DNA from: Gracilibacillus oryzae
Lineage (GTDB): Bacteria; Bacillota; Bacilli; Bacillales; Amphibacillaceae
NCBI RefSeq assembly: GCF_009498735.1
Contig: NZ_ML762435.1
Coordinates: 25,357-89,356, forward strand
Direction of reading: 5' to 3'
Length of the DNA stretch: 64,000 nt
Both the position numbers and the translations under genes were made by a program. This document shows positions 17,187 through 27,254 of this stretch, one piece after another. Each line of letters starts with the position of its first letter. The stretch's first letter is position 1. The notes under the pieces are model-generated. The model saw only the letters and a program-made list of their open reading frames with translations. It had not been told where the DNA came from and ran no database searches.

Positions 17187-18443
17187 TTATTCTTTTGAAA
17201 ATCCGATATCCTTCCGGTAGAAGAACTCATCTGTTTGATCAAAACGTTCGAGATAACGATAGATTTCTTTCTGTGCTCGTTCCGGGCTGTCCTGCAGTGA
17301 GCCAACCAGGAGAACACGTCCGCCTGTTGAATGGAATCCTCCGTCCGCTGAGCTCCCTGTACCAGCATGGATCACGTAGACTTGGTTATCTGGCGCTAAG
17401 TCTGGAAGCTGCACATTTTTCTCATATGCCCCTGGATAGCCTTTCGACGCAACTACTGTCCCGATCGCATAACCGTCTTTCCATTTTAGCTGCGGGTCTT
17501 TCCCTGATGTCACGTCTTCGATTACTTGCATTAAGTCATTTTCAAGTAATGGTAATACAACTTGAGTTTCTGGATCACCGAAACGGGCGTTGAACTCGAT
17601 TACTTTCGGTCCTTCTTTTGTTTCGATCAGGCCACCGTAAAGCACACCTGTATACGTGCGTCCTTCTTTTTGCATACCCTTTGCTGTTGGTTTCAGAATT
17701 TTTTCCACAGTGAAGTCGATATGTTCCTGAGCAAGCCCCGGCACTGGTGAATATGCTCCCATTCCGCCAGTATTCGGACCTTCATCATTGTCATAGGCAC
17801 GTTTGTGATCTCTTGCCGGCACCATTGGATAGACATTTTCCCCGTCCACAAATGCGAACAGAGAGAATTCTTTTCCTTCCAAAAATTCCTCGATTACGAC
17901 ACGACTCCCAGCATCACCGAAACGATTGCCTACAAGCATTTCATCAACAGCATCAAGTGCTTCCTGCTCTGTCATGGCAACAACAACGCCTTTACCTGCA
18001 GCGAGGCCGTCTGCTTTAATAACTATTGGTGCACCTTCCTGCCTGATGTAGCTCTTCGCTTTTTCTGCATCTGTGAACGTTTGATATTTTGCTGTTGGAA
18101 TATCGTATTGTTTCATAAAAGCTTTGGCGAAATCTTTACTTCCTTCAATGATGGCAGCAGCTTTTGATGGACCGAACACTTTTAGATTGTTGGAGCGGAA
18201 TGCATCAACCACACCTTTTGTCAATGGAATCTCTGGTCCAACAATCGTCCAATCGATTTCTTTTTCAGCTGCAAATTTGACTAATTCTTCGATTGCATCA
18301 TCTTTAATTGGTACACAAGTCGCGTCTTCTGCAATACCGCCATTGCCAGGCGCGGCGAATATTTCGGTCACACGCTTGCTTTCTTTTAATTTTTTTACGA
18401 TGATATGCTCACGGCCACCACTGCCGATTACTAAGACTTTCAT
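17187..18443 (-). CDS. purD: Phosphoribosylamine--glycine ligase (GAR synthetase)
   Basis: Second step of purine synthesis: ATP-dependent joining of glycine to phosphoribosylamine. It is 418 residues. N-domain VLVIGSGGREH, ATP-grasp KADGLAAGKGVVVA, GNRFGDAGSRVVIEEFLEG, PNTGGMGAYSPVP and the C-terminal FNARFGDPETQVVLP are all present and normal. AGAGGAG precedes the ATG. It is the last gene of the pur operon but is separated from purH by 365 bp that hold a hairpin and a 21-bp tandem array, unlike the tight spacing elsewhere in the operon. Its expression may therefore differ from that of the upstream genes. Confidence 0.97.
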   Translation of the reverse strand: MKVLVIGSGGREHIIVKKLKESKRVTEIFAAPGNGGIAEDATCVPIKDDAIEELVKFAAEKEIDWTIVGPEIPLTKGVVDAFRSNNLKVFGPSKAAAIIEGSKDFAKAFMKQYDIPTAKYQTFTDAEKAKSYIRQEGAPIVIKADGLAAGKGVVVAMTEQEALDAVDEMLVGNRFGDAGSRVVIEEFLEGKEFSLFAFVDGENVYPMVPARDHKRAYDNDEGPNTGGMGAYSPVPGLAQEHIDFTVEKILKPTAKGMQKEGRTYTGVLYGGLIETKEGPKVIEFNARFGDPETQVVLPLLENDLMQVIEDVTSGKDPQLKWKDGYAIGTVVASKGYPGAYEKNVQLPDLAPDNQVYVIHAGTGSSADGGFHSTGGRVLLVGSLQDSPERAQKEIYRYLERFDQTDEFFYRKDIGFSKE

Positions 18444-18480
18444 TTGATCACTCCTCTTTTTGCGATTTTTCGCGTTCTTC

Positions 18481-18759
18481 TTGCGACTTCCTGTCTTCTT
18501 CTTGCGTCTTCCGCTCCTCTTCTTGCGTCTTCCGCTCCTCTTCTTGCGACTTCCTGCGCTCTTCTTGCGACTTCCCGCTCTCTTCTTGCGACTTCCCGCT
18601 CTCTTCTTGCGACTTCCGCTCCTCTTCTTGCGACTTCCGCTCCTCTTCTTGCGACTTCCGCTCTCTTCTTGCGACTTCCCGCTCTCTTCTTGCGACTTCC
18701 CGCTCTCTTCTTGCGACTTCCCGCTCTCTTCTTGCGACTTCCTGCGCTCTTCTTGCGAC
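18481..18759 (+). repeat. Tandem array of a 21-bp unit inside the pur operon
   Basis: Fourteen units begin at TTGCGAC or TTGCGTC; the first is at 18481 and the spacing is 21 bp except for one 20-bp unit at 18649. The common core is TTCTTGCGACTTCC followed by GCTC or CGCTCTC. The minus strand can be read as a 7-residue repeat of the RKSQEEE or VARRERE type, but the one-base slip changes frame mid-array. No ribosome-binding site or conserved start is seen, so it is probably not a gene. The same repeat occurs at 51142-51514. Confidence 0.93.
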
Positions 18760-18772
18760 CAATATATATGAA

Positions 18773-18798
18773 AGGATTCCCAACAAGTTGGGAATCCT
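18773..18798 (-). terminator. Strong hairpin just after purH
   Basis: AGGATTCCCAAC and GTTGGGAATCCT form a perfect 12-bp stem with a two-base loop, 10 bp past the purH stop. The tail on the minus strand is TTTCATATAT, a poor T-tract, so it may be a weak terminator or an RNA-stability element separating purH from purD. Confidence 0.6.
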
Positions 18799-18808
18799 AC
18801 CTTCTTTC

Positions 18809-20304
18809 TTAATGCTTAAAGTGACGCATTTTCGTAAATACCATGGCAATTCCATACTTATTACACTCATCAATCGAATCCTGGTCACGTTTGGATCCGC
18901 CTGGCTGGATGATTGCTTTGATTCCAGCTTTTGCAGCATTTTCTACTGTATCTGGCATTGGGAAAAATGCATCTGATGCAAGAACAGCGCCGCTCGCTTT
19001 TTCACCAGCCTGCTCGAAGGCGATTGCTGCTGCACCGACGCGGTTCATTTGTCCAGCACCAACGCCAACTGTTTGATTGTCTTTCGCTACGACAATAGCG
19101 TTCGATTTCACGTGCTTAACTACTTTCCAGGCAAAGAGTAATTCTTCGATCTCGCCAGCTTCTGGTTTGCGATCTGTTACTACTTCTAATTCATCTGCAG
19201 TGATATTGCCATTATCGCGATCCTGGACAAGCAAGCCGCCAATAACGCTAACGACTTTTTTCGTATCGTCTGTATTTACTTCCATAGGTGTTTCCAGCAG
19301 ACGAATATTTGGTTTCACTGTTAGAATTTCCATAGCTTTTTCAGAAAAACTTGGTGCAATAACAATCTCCAGGAAAATATCTTTTAACATGTTAGCTGTT
19401 GCTTCATCCACTTCACGATTCAATGCTACGATTCCGCCGAAGATGGAGACAGGATCTGCATCATATGCTTTTTTAAATGCTGCTTCTACAGATTCACCGA
19501 TACCGACACCACATGGATTCATATGTTTTACTGCAACTGCTGCTGGCTGCTCGCCGAAATCAAGCACAATTTCCAATGCAGCATTAATTGTTTTGCATTG
19601 GCGATAGAGGCACCTTTTACATTGCCTTCTTTATAAAAAGCTGCTTTCTGATGAGGATTCTCTCCATATCTTAAAGACTGCACTTTTTCAAATGTCTGTG
19701 TAAATGTCTCTGGATCTTCTTCCCCTGTAATATCAACAAAATAGCTGGCAATCATTGCATCATAATTTGCTGTATGACGGAAAACTTTTGCCGCTAATGT
19801 CTTACGGAACGCAACTGTGCCGCCATTCTCACTTAAGTTTTCCAAAGTAGCGTCATAATCAGCAGGATCTACAACGACTGTGACATCACGGAAATTCTTT
19901 GATGCAGAACGAAGCATTGTCGGTCCGCCAATATCAATGTTTTCAATCGCATCTTCTTCTGTTACATCAGGTTTAGCGATTGTTTCTTTAAATGGATAAA
20001 GATTTACAACAACTACATCAATTGGTGCGATTTCACGTTCTTCTAATTGCTTCACATGTGATTCTTTATCACGGCGTGCAAGTAAACCTGCATGGATAAA
20101 TGGATGCAGAGTTTTAACACGTCCATCAAGAATCTCGTCAAAATTTGTAACAGCAGACACCGGTAATGCTGGCAGTCCTGCTTCTTTTAATGCTTTTAAT
20201 GTCCCGCCTGTTGAGATTAATTCATAACCTAATTTATCTAATCCTTCTGCAAATGGAATTAAATTGCTTTTATCTGATACACTTAATAATGCTCGTTTTT
20301 TCAA
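18809..20304 (-). pseudogene. purH: purH, AICAR transformylase/IMP cyclohydrolase, with internal frameshifting deletion
   Basis: PurH carries out the last two steps to IMP. The reading frame from the ATG at 20304 encodes the complete IMP cyclohydrolase domain and the start of the transformylase (RYGENPHQKAAFYKE), through IANAKQ, then runs out of phase and stops at 19528. The matching frame resumes at NAALEIVLDFGEQPAAVAVK and continues to 18809, including the transformylase Lys-His motif KHMNPCGVG. In other PurH proteins about 14 residues (of the LHGKELSYNN type) join these parts. Here two bases remain between the two sides of the break, so about 40 bp is missing near 19586-19590. Intact length would be ~512; what remains is ~498 codons. 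The second half has no ribosome-binding site of its own that I can see; a TTG at 19576 is possible. Either the transformylase is dead, or the assembly is wrong here. purN overlaps the start by 4 bp. Confidence 0.85.
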
Positions 20305-20885
20305 GATGATTCTCCTCCCGAAATCAGTTTTTGAATCGTTGCTGGATAAAGCTTGTGTTCTACTTGTTGAATTGCTGATTGCAGCTCATCACGTGTCATC
20401 TCGTCATTAATATAGACAACATCTTGTGCAATAATTTTTCCAGTATCCATCCCTGCATCTACATAATGTACTGTCACACCAGAGACTTTGACACCTGCAT
20501 CGAATGCTTGTCCAATTGCATCAAGTCCCGGAAAAGCTGGCAATAACGATGGGTGGATATTGATGATTTTTCCTTCAAATGGCTGAAGTAATGTTTTCCC
20601 GATTAAGCGCATATAGCCAGCAAGGATAATCCAATCGATTTCAGCTTCTTGTAAAACCTCGACAATTTTCGCTTCAAACAACTCTTTTGCTGCATATTGT
20701 TTTGGGTCGAATACAAAGGTTGGTGTGCCATTGTGCTTTGCTTTTTCCACAACTTTGGCTGCAGGCTTATCACATACTAACAAGGCAGCTTCTGCATCGA
20801 GTGTACCATTATTTATTGCATCAATAATAGCGTCATAATTGCTTCCAGTACCTGATGCGAAGACCGCTAATTTGGCTTTACTCAT
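20301..20885 (-). CDS. purN: Phosphoribosylglycinamide formyltransferase (GART)
   Basis: Transfers the formyl group of 10-formyl-tetrahydrofolate to GAR, the third step of purine synthesis. It is 194 residues. Visible features are the N-terminal [15 protein letters not shown] phosphate-binding loop, [14 protein letters not shown] with the catalytic histidine, and [14 protein letters not shown] with the catalytic aspartate. The gene overlaps purM upstream by 4 bp and purH downstream by 4 bp, so translational coupling is likely throughout. Confidence 0.97.
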   Translation of the reverse strand: MSKAKLAVFASGTGSNYDAIIDAINNGTLDAEAALLVCDKPAAKVVEKAKHNGTPTFVFDPKQYAAKELFEAKIVEVLQEAEIDWIILAGYMRLIGKTLLQPFEGKIINIHPSLLPAFPGLDAIGQAFDAGVKVSGVTVHYVDAGMDTGKIIAQDVVYINDEMTRDELQSAIQQVEHKLYPATIQKLISGGESS

Positions 20886-21907
20886 TTGGAAAAAGTCACC
20901 CCTGCCTTATCTGTCACCTCACCAATGATGTATGCTTTCTCACCAATATCCTCAAGAAGTTGAATCGCCATTTCTGCTTCATGCGCTTCAACAACGACTG
21001 CCATTCCCACACCCATATTGAAAACACCGTACATATCTTCTGTACTGAATCCTGCCTGTTTTTGCAAATACGGAAAAATCGCCGGTACTTCCCAGCTGCC
21101 TTCCACCAAGTTCACACCAAGGTTCTCAGGAAGTGCGCGCGGAATATTTTCATAAAAACCGCCGCCTGTAATATGGCTGATTCCTTTAATCGTTAAATCG
21201 AGCTTTAATTGCTGAATCGCTTTTGTATATATTTTTGTCGGTTCAAGCAATGCTTCCCCTAATGACTTACCAAGCTCTTCCACATGATCAGTCAGCTTTA
21301 GACCTTTATCGTCAACAATTTTTCTCACTAATGAAAAACCATTCGAATGCACACCAGATGACTGGATACCGATAATTTTATCCCCAGCTTCAATTGTTTC
21401 ACCTGTGATAATTTTTTTCTTATCACCGATACCAACAACAAACCCGGCTAAATCGTATTCACCATCATCATACATTCCTGGCATCTCTGCTGTTTCACCG
21501 CCAATTAATGCAGCATTACTCTGCACACAGCCTTCACTGATTCCTTTGACGATCTGCTCAATTTTTTCTGGTTCGTTTTTGCCACAAGCAATATAATCTA
21601 AGAAAAATAAAGGATCTGCTCCTTGAGCGACAATATCATTTACACACATGGCAACAAGATCAATTCCCACCGTATCATGTTTATCGAGTGCAAATGCGAG
21701 CTTTAATTTCGTTCCAACTCCATCTGTTCCTGAAACTAGCACAGGCTCTTCATAAGAAAATTTACTAATATCAAATAATCCAGCAAAAGCACCAACACCG
21801 CCAATTACCTCAGGGCGATTCGTTCTGGCAATATGCTTTTTCATTAAATCGACTGCTTTATATCCAGCATGGACGTCGACACCAGCTTCTTTATAAATAT
21901 CACTCAT
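20882..21907 (-). CDS. purM: Phosphoribosylformylglycinamidine cyclo-ligase (AIR synthetase)
   Basis: ATP-dependent closure of the imidazole ring to give AIR. It is 341 residues. The [18 protein letters not shown]-terminus, [26 protein letters not shown] and [17 protein letters not shown] are standard PurM segments. AAGGAGAAATTCG precedes the ATG. It overlaps purN by 4 bp and follows purF after 93 bp that contain a long hairpin. Confidence 0.97.
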   Translation of the reverse strand: MSDIYKEAGVDVHAGYKAVDLMKKHIARTNRPEVIGGVGAFAGLFDISKFSYEEPVLVSGTDGVGTKLKLAFALDKHDTVGIDLVAMCVNDIVAQGADPLFFLDYIACGKNEPEKIEQIVKGISEGCVQSNAALIGGETAEMPGMYDDGEYDLAGFVVGIGDKKKIITGETIEAGDKIIGIQSSGVHSNGFSLVRKIVDDKGLKLTDHVEELGKSLGEALLEPTKIYTKAIQQLKLDLTIKGISHITGGGFYENIPRALPENLGVNLVEGSWEVPAIFPYLQKQAGFSTEDMYGVFNMGVGMAVVVEAHEAEMAIQLLEDIGEKAYIIGEVTDKAGVTFSK

Positions 21908-21928
21908 CGAATTTCTCCTTTTTTATCA

Positions 21929-21974
21929 CCGCAAAATGTCAGCAATGAAACAATCACTTCCTGACATTTTGCGG
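21929..21974 (-). other. Intercistronic hairpin between purF and purM
   Basis: Perfect 14-bp inverted repeat CCGCAAAATGTCAG / CTGACATTTTGCGG with an 18-base loop. No T-run follows; the purM ribosome-binding site lies just downstream. It probably affects mRNA processing or stability rather than ending transcription. Confidence 0.6.
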
Positions 21975-22000
21975 CACCTTTTTCTTATTTGCCGATCACT

Positions 22001-23413
22001 TTAATCTTTATAAGCAGGAATCACTGTATCTGGGTAAATCTCCGTTGGATAGTTTCCTGTAAAACATGCCTGGCACACCCCATGGTCATTCACATCACGA
22101 TCAGCGACAATTGATTTTTCCAAGCCTTCTGTTGATAGAAATGCCAAACTATCTGCACCGATAATTTCACGAATTTCTTCGACTGTATTGCTTGATGCAA
22201 TCAATTCCCCTTTTGTTGAGGTGTCGATCCCATAATAGCAAGGATTCTGGATTGGCGGTGACGCGATTCTGACATGGACTTCTGTTGCACCAGCTTCTTT
22301 CAGTAAACGAACGATCCGGCGACTGGTTGTTCCACGTACGATCGAATCATCTACCATTACGACACGCTTTCCTTCCACAATTCCGCGCACAGCTGACAGC
22401 TTCATTTTTACCCCTTGTTCCCTTAATTCCTGGGAAGGCTGGATAAATGTACGCCCGACATAGCGATTCTTAATCAAACCAAGCTCGTAAGGAATACCTG
22501 TCTCTTCAGAAAATCCAATTGCTGCAGAGATACTGGAATCAGGAACTCCTGTGACTACATCTGCAATAACAGGCGCTTCTTCAGCCAACTGTTTCCCCAT
22601 TGTTTTCCTGCTTGCATGAACATTCAATTCGTTCAAATCACTGTCTGGCCGTGAAAAATACACATATTCCATCGAGCATAATGTACGCTGCAGTGGTGAG
22701 GTAAACTGGGATGTCCGAAGTCCATCTTCATCAATCGCAATTAATTCACCAGGACGCACTTCACGTTCATACGTTGCGCCTATTAAGTCAAAGGCACAAG
22801 TTTCTGATGCGAAAACATAAGCATCACCAAGACGACCGATCGATAATGGACGAAGCCCGCGTGGATCCAGCCCGATAAAAAGCTGATCTTCTGTTAAAAC
22901 AGCGAAAGCATAAGCACCTTTTATCATACTCAGTGCTGAACTGATTGCTTGTTCAATTGGAAGATGACCACTTCGCTTTACAAGATGGGCGATTACTTCT
23001 GTATCTGAAGTTGTTTGAAAAATACTGCCTTGCGCCTCTAACTGTCCTTTTAATGCATGAGCATTGACAAGATTACCATTGTGAGCAAGTGCCATACTGT
23101 TTTTCTGTGAACGGAAAACCAGTGGCTGAACATTCTCATAGCCGCCGCCACCCTGTGTTGCATAACGAACGTGACCGATAGCTGCATGACCTTTTAGTCT
23201 GGAAAACTCTGCTTCTGAAAACACATCATTTACAAGGCCAACACCTTTATGCAGATTAAGCTTTTCACCATCTGTTGTTACAATACCTGCACCTTCCTGC
23301 CCGCGATGCTGGAGGGCATGAAGGCCGTAATAGGTCATTTCGGCCGCTTTTTCATGTCCCCAGATCGCAAATACGCCACATTCTTCATTTAAGCCTTTGA
23401 TTTCAGCAAGCAC
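22001..23413 (-). CDS. purF: Amidophosphoribosyltransferase (glutamine PRPP amidotransferase)
   Basis: First committed step of purine synthesis: PRPP plus glutamine to phosphoribosylamine. It is 470 residues from the GTG at 23413, chosen because AGAGGAGC lies six bases upstream and it gives the short propeptide ([11 protein letters not shown]) that is removed to expose the catalytic Cys of [13 protein letters not shown] further upstream at 23431 is less likely. The PRPP loop is [14 protein letters not shown]. Cysteines in [17 protein letters not shown] and [10 protein letters not shown] match the four that hold the [4Fe-4S] cluster in B. subtilis PurF, so oxygen-triggered inactivation is likely conserved. 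It overlaps the 3' end of purL by 25 bp. Confidence 0.96.
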   Translation of the reverse strand: MLAEIKGLNEECGVFAIWGHEKAAEMTYYGLHALQHRGQEGAGIVTTDGEKLNLHKGVGLVNDVFSEAEFSRLKGHAAIGHVRYATQGGGGYENVQPLVFRSQKNSMALAHNGNLVNAHALKGQLEAQGSIFQTTSDTEVIAHLVKRSGHLPIEQAISSALSMIKGAYAFAVLTEDQLFIGLDPRGLRPLSIGRLGDAYVFASETCAFDLIGATYEREVRPGELIAIDEDGLRTSQFTSPLQRTLCSMEYVYFSRPDSDLNELNVHASRKTMGKQLAEEAPVIADVVTGVPDSSISAAIGFSEETGIPYELGLIKNRYVGRTFIQPSQELREQGVKMKLSAVRGIVEGKRVVMVDDSIVRGTTSRRIVRLLKEAGATEVHVRIASPPIQNPCYYGIDTSTKGELIASSNTVEEIREIIGADSLAFLSTEGLEKSIVADRDVNDHGVCQACFTGNYPTEIYPDTVIPAYKD

Positions 23414-25617
23414 GGGATAGCTCCTCTCCACAACTGTTGTAATGCCTCAATCTCTTCATTGATGACTTCTTCTGTTCCATTGGAAACAACTAATTTGCCT
23501 TGATTCGACACTGTGCCAAGATAATGAGCATTTTCCACCGCTTGTTCAAATGCCTGACGGTCAGCTTCTTTTACAGATACAACAAAACGTGATTGCGATT
23601 CACTGAATAATGCTGCTGTAAGTTCGCCTTCCACAGCGATGTTCGCTCCAAAACCTTTTCCAGTAAACAAGCTTTCCGCTACAGCAACAGCAAGTCCGCC
23701 TTCAGAAATATCATGTGCAGAAACGACAAGTCCTGAGCGAATCGCTTCTAACAACTCGCTCTGACGTTTTGCTTCCACCTCTAAATCAATCGCTGGTGCT
23801 TTTCCGAAATAACGTCCTTCCAACACATTCTGTAATTCACTGCCGCCGAATTCCGCAGCTGTTTCACCAATTACGTAAATCGCATCACCTTCATTTTGGA
23901 AATGAGATGGAGTAATATGGGAAACTGACTCATGCAATCCAACCATCCCTACAATCGGTGTTGGGAAAATTGCCTGACCATTTGACTCATTATATAAAGA
24001 AACATTTCCACTGATAACAGGTGTATCAAGCTTTAGGCAGGCTGCACTCATACCATCAACACTTTTCTCCATTTGCCAGAAGTTCTCTGGTTTATCCGGG
24101 TTACCAAAATTCAAACCATCTGTGATTGCCAAAGGTTTCGCACCAGATGCGACAATATTACGAGCTGCTTCTGCTACCGCGATCTGACCGCCAACTTCCG
24201 GATCTAAATGAATGTAGCGGGAGTTACAGTCAATTGTCATCGCAAGTGCTTTGTCATAGCCGCGCACGCGAAGAACCGCCGCATCAGAACCTGGTGAGAA
24301 TACTGTATTTGCCTGTACCATGGAATCATATTGATCATAAACATATTCCTTGCTTGCAATTGTCGGCTGCTGCAGCAATTTCTTCAACATATCAGCATGA
24401 CCCGTTACATTCGGAGCATATGCTGGCATGTTTTGATATTCTTCATAAAATGCTGGCACTTTTGATTCTTTATGGAAAATTGGTGCATCTTCTGCCAAGC
24501 TGTCCACAGGAATATCTGCAACAACTTCGCCTTTGTGCAGCAGGCGGAAACGTTTATCGTCCGTAACTGTTCCAACAGCTACAGCTTCCAGATTATATTT
24601 TCGGAAAATATCGATAATTTCCTGTTCTTCCCCTTTTTTCACACATAGAAGCATACGCTCTTGTGATTCAGAAAGCATCATTTCATATGCTGTCATATTT
24701 GCCTCACGCTGAGGAATATCATCTAAATTCATTTCCATTCCCATGCCAGCTTTACTTGCCATCTCACTCGCAGATGAAGTAAGACCAGCTGCACCCATAT
24801 CCTGAATTCCAACTAAAGCAGGAGAATGAATCACTTCTAAACATGCTTCAATCAAGAGTTTTTCCATAAAAGGGTCCCCAACTTGGACGTTGGATCGTTT
24901 GCTTTCTGTCTCTTCTGATAAATCCTCTGAAGCAAAAGTTGCCCCATGAATACCATCACGGCCTGTTTTGGAACCAACATACATGATTGTATTGCCCAGC
25001 CCTGAAGCAATACCTTTTTGAATATCTTTCGTATCAATCAATCCAACACACATTGCATTGACTAATGGGTTGCCTTCATAAGAATCATCAAATTGAACTT
25101 CTCCGCCGACTGTTGGGACACCAACACAGTTACCATAGCCTGCAATCCCGTGAACAACTTCTTCAAATAAATACTTCACACGATCTGTTGTTAAATTACC
25201 GAATCTTAAAGAATTTAATGATGCAATCGGGCGAGCACCCATTGAGAATACATCACGGATAATCCCGCCGACACCTGTTGCAGCACCTTGGTATGGTTCT
25301 ACTGCTGATGGGTGGTTGTGACTTTCTACTTTGAAAACAACCCCTTGCCCATCACCAATATCAACAACACCTGCACCTTCACCAGGTCCCTGAACTACCT
25401 GCTTTCCTTCTGTCGGAAACTTTTTCAGTAGCGGCTTTGATGTTTTGTAACTGCAATGCTCTGACCACATAACAGAGAAAATACCAATCTCAGTGAAATT
25501 CGGGCGACGACCCATAATGTCTTTAATCATGTCATACTCTTTATCTGTTAAACCCATTTCACGATAGACTTTATCTTGTTCTACCATTTCTGGTGTAATC
25601 TCAGGCGCCTGCAACAT
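23389..25617 (-). CDS. purL: Phosphoribosylformylglycinamidine synthase subunit PurL
   Basis: Large catalytic subunit of FGAM synthase, 742 residues, the small-PurL type that works with PurQ and PurS. Visible segments are [15 protein letters not shown] near the N-terminus, the ATP-binding [26 protein letters not shown]-like [13 protein letters not shown], and the second half with NVSLYNES and [16 protein letters not shown]. It overlaps purQ by 17 bp upstream and purF by 25 bp downstream, as in Bacillus. Confidence 0.97.
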   Translation of the reverse strand: MLQAPEITPEMVEQDKVYREMGLTDKEYDMIKDIMGRRPNFTEIGIFSVMWSEHCSYKTSKPLLKKFPTEGKQVVQGPGEGAGVVDIGDGQGVVFKVESHNHPSAVEPYQGAATGVGGIIRDVFSMGARPIASLNSLRFGNLTTDRVKYLFEEVVHGIAGYGNCVGVPTVGGEVQFDDSYEGNPLVNAMCVGLIDTKDIQKGIASGLGNTIMYVGSKTGRDGIHGATFASEDLSEETESKRSNVQVGDPFMEKLLIEACLEVIHSPALVGIQDMGAAGLTSSASEMASKAGMGMEMNLDDIPQREANMTAYEMMLSESQERMLLCVKKGEEQEIIDIFRKYNLEAVAVGTVTDDKRFRLLHKGEVVADIPVDSLAEDAPIFHKESKVPAFYEEYQNMPAYAPNVTGHADMLKKLLQQPTIASKEYVYDQYDSMVQANTVFSPGSDAAVLRVRGYDKALAMTIDCNSRYIHLDPEVGGQIAVAEAARNIVASGAKPLAITDGLNFGNPDKPENFWQMEKSVDGMSAACLKLDTPVISGNVSLYNESNGQAIFPTPIVGMVGLHESVSHITPSHFQNEGDAIYVIGETAAEFGGSELQNVLEGRYFGKAPAIDLEVEAKRQSELLEAIRSGLVVSAHDISEGGLAVAVAESLFTGKGFGANIAVEGELTAALFSESQSRFVVSVKEADRQAFEQAVENAHYLGTVSNQGKLVVSNGTEEVINEEIEALQQLWRGAIPCLLKSKA

Positions 25618-26284
25618 ATGTTTCCCTCCAGTTTTTTAACATTGATTGAAATAGCTTTAATCCGTCCGCACTGTTTAAAATCGCCTCAACCGCACGTTCA
25701 GGGTGTGGCATCATTCCAAGTACATTGCCACGCTCATTAGTAACACCGGCAATATCTGCAGCAGAACCATTAGGATTGTTTTTATAGGTGAAAACGATCT
25801 GATTATTGTCTCTTAAACTAGCAAGCGTTTCTTCATCACAATAATAGTTTCCTTCCATATGGGCGATAGGAATAGAGATTACTTCGCCTTTTTCATAGTT
25901 TGATGTGAAGATAGTTTCATTGTTTTCGACAACTAAATCTTCAAAATGGCACATGAATTTTAAATTTTTATTACGCATTAATGCACCTGGCAAAAGGCCT
26001 GATTCCACTAAAATCTGGAACCCGTTACAAACGCCGAGAATCGGCACTCCAGCTTCTGCTTTCTCACGCAATTGTTCGACAACTTTGGAAGTAGATGCAA
26101 TTGCCCCACAGCGTAAATAGTCACCATAAGAGAATCCGCCCGGGATAAGGATGGCGTCATATCCGTCTAAATTGGCATCTTTATACCATAACATATCTGC
26201 TTCTTCGCCAAGGGCTTCTTTCGCAGCATAATACATATCACGATCACAGTTAGAGCCTGGGAATACTACAACAGCAAACTTCAC
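25601..26284 (-). CDS. purQ: FGAM synthase glutaminase subunit PurQ
   Basis: Class I glutamine amidotransferase supplying ammonia to PurL. It is 227 residues, with the nucleophile Cys86 in [11 protein letters not shown] and the His/Glu pair in MMPHPERA near residue 195. The oxyanion-hole region is [17 protein letters not shown]. It overlaps purS by 4 bp and purL by 17 bp. Confidence 0.97.
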   Translation of the reverse strand: MKFAVVVFPGSNCDRDMYYAAKEALGEEADMLWYKDANLDGYDAILIPGGFSYGDYLRCGAIASTSKVVEQLREKAEAGVPILGVCNGFQILVESGLLPGALMRNKNLKFMCHFEDLVVENNETIFTSNYEKGEVISIPIAHMEGNYYCDEETLASLRDNNQIVFTYKNNPNGSAADIAGVTNERGNVLGMMPHPERAVEAILNSADGLKLFQSMLKNWRETYVAGA

Positions 26285-26532
26285 TGAGTAACACCCTCCT
26301 CCACTGTATATTCATAGTTTTCAATGACTGGATTGGCTAATAGTTTATTGCAAATTTCCTCAATCTTTTGTTCAATATTGGCATCATCTTCTACCGTCAG
26401 CTCCAAATATTTCCCAACACGCACTTCCTGAACAAATTCATAGCCTAATCTGTTTAAAGATCCTTGCACAGCTTTTCCTTGTGGATCAAGGACACCCTCT
26501 TTTAATGTTACATGCACTTTTACTAATTTCAT
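26281..26532 (-). CDS. purS: FGAM synthase small subunit PurS
   Basis: An 83-residue protein that bridges PurL and PurQ in the FGAM synthase complex. The family pattern is clear: [20 protein letters not shown] at the N-terminus, [17 protein letters not shown] in the middle and [15 protein letters not shown] near the end. It shares a base with purC and overlaps purQ by 4 bp. Confidence 0.95.
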   Translation of the reverse strand: MKLVKVHVTLKEGVLDPQGKAVQGSLNRLGYEFVQEVRVGKYLELTVEDDANIEQKIEEICNKLLANPVIENYEYTVEEGVTQ

Positions 26533-27242
26533 TATAATGCCTCCAGTCTTGTTAAAATATTGTCATATACTGTTACTAAATCGCCTAAGTCCTGGCGGAA
26601 CACGTCTTTATCCATCTTCTCACCTGTCGAAAGATCCCATAATCTGCAAGTATCTGGGCTCACTTCATCTGACAGAACGATCTCCCCTGATGCATTGCGT
26701 CCGAATTCGAGTTTGAAGTCAACAAGCTGCAAATTGATGTCTTTGAAAAAAGCTTGCAATTTTTCATTTACCTGAAGTGCCATTTGTTTAATTTGCGCAA
26801 GATCTTCTTCTGTTGCATCAGATAAGATCAATGCATGCGCATCATTAATCAATGGATCACCAAGTTCATCTTTTTTATAGAAAAGTTCCACAAGCGGCGG
26901 ATTGAAGACTGATTTCTCTTCAATCCCGATTCTTTTTACAATACTTCCAGCAGCCACATTGCGCACAACAACTTCAAGCGGGATAATCGTTGTTTTCTCA
27001 ACAAGCTGTTCTGTCTCATTTAGTGCTTTTTTAAAATGACTGTTCACACCATTTTTGTGCAGATATTCAAACACTTTGGCGGAAATCAAATTATTGTAAC
27101 GACCTTTTCCTTCAAATTGAGCTTTCTTCTCTCCATTAAAAGCAGTCGCATCATTTTTATAGGAAAGTACAAGCAGCTGCTCATCATCCTGTACTGTAAA
27201 AACCTGTTTCGCTTTTCCTTCATATAACAGCTTGTCCTTCAT
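26532..27242 (-). CDS. purC: SAICAR synthetase (phosphoribosylaminoimidazole-succinocarboxamide synthase)
   Basis: Joins aspartate to CAIR using ATP. It is 236 residues from the ATG at 27242. An in-frame GTG at 27251 overlaps the AAGGAG site and so was not chosen. Signature parts are LLYEGKAKQVF at the N-terminus, PLEVVVRNVAAGSIVKR in the middle and LVDFKLEFGRNASGEIVLSD near residue 172. It lies 12 bp downstream of purB. Confidence 0.96.
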   Translation of the reverse strand: MKDKLLYEGKAKQVFTVQDDEQLLVLSYKNDATAFNGEKKAQFEGKGRYNNLISAKVFEYLHKNGVNSHFKKALNETEQLVEKTTIIPLEVVVRNVAAGSIVKRIGIEEKSVFNPPLVELFYKKDELGDPLINDAHALILSDATEEDLAQIKQMALQVNEKLQAFFKDINLQLVDFKLEFGRNASGEIVLSDEVSPDTCRLWDLSTGEKMDKDVFRQDLGDLVTVYDNILTRLEAL

Positions 27243-27254
27243 CTCAAACACTCC

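Noticed and set aside
18448-18939. Open minus- and plus-strand frames across the 21-bp array (proteins rich in RKSQEEE, VARRERE or SCDFP repeats)
   Set aside because: They arise from a 21-bp repeat being a multiple of three. They shift phase at the single 20-bp unit, have no ribosome-binding site and overlap purH in another frame.
18809-20304. Programmed ribosomal frameshift or natural two-protein split of purH
   Set aside because: No slippery site is seen at the junction, the second part has no ribosome-binding site, and about 14 conserved residues are missing. A deletion explains this better.
23414-23431. Longer PurF start at 23431
   Set aside because: The GTG at 23413 gives the expected short propeptide before the catalytic cysteine and has AGAGGAGC at proper distance; the longer frame begins before that site.
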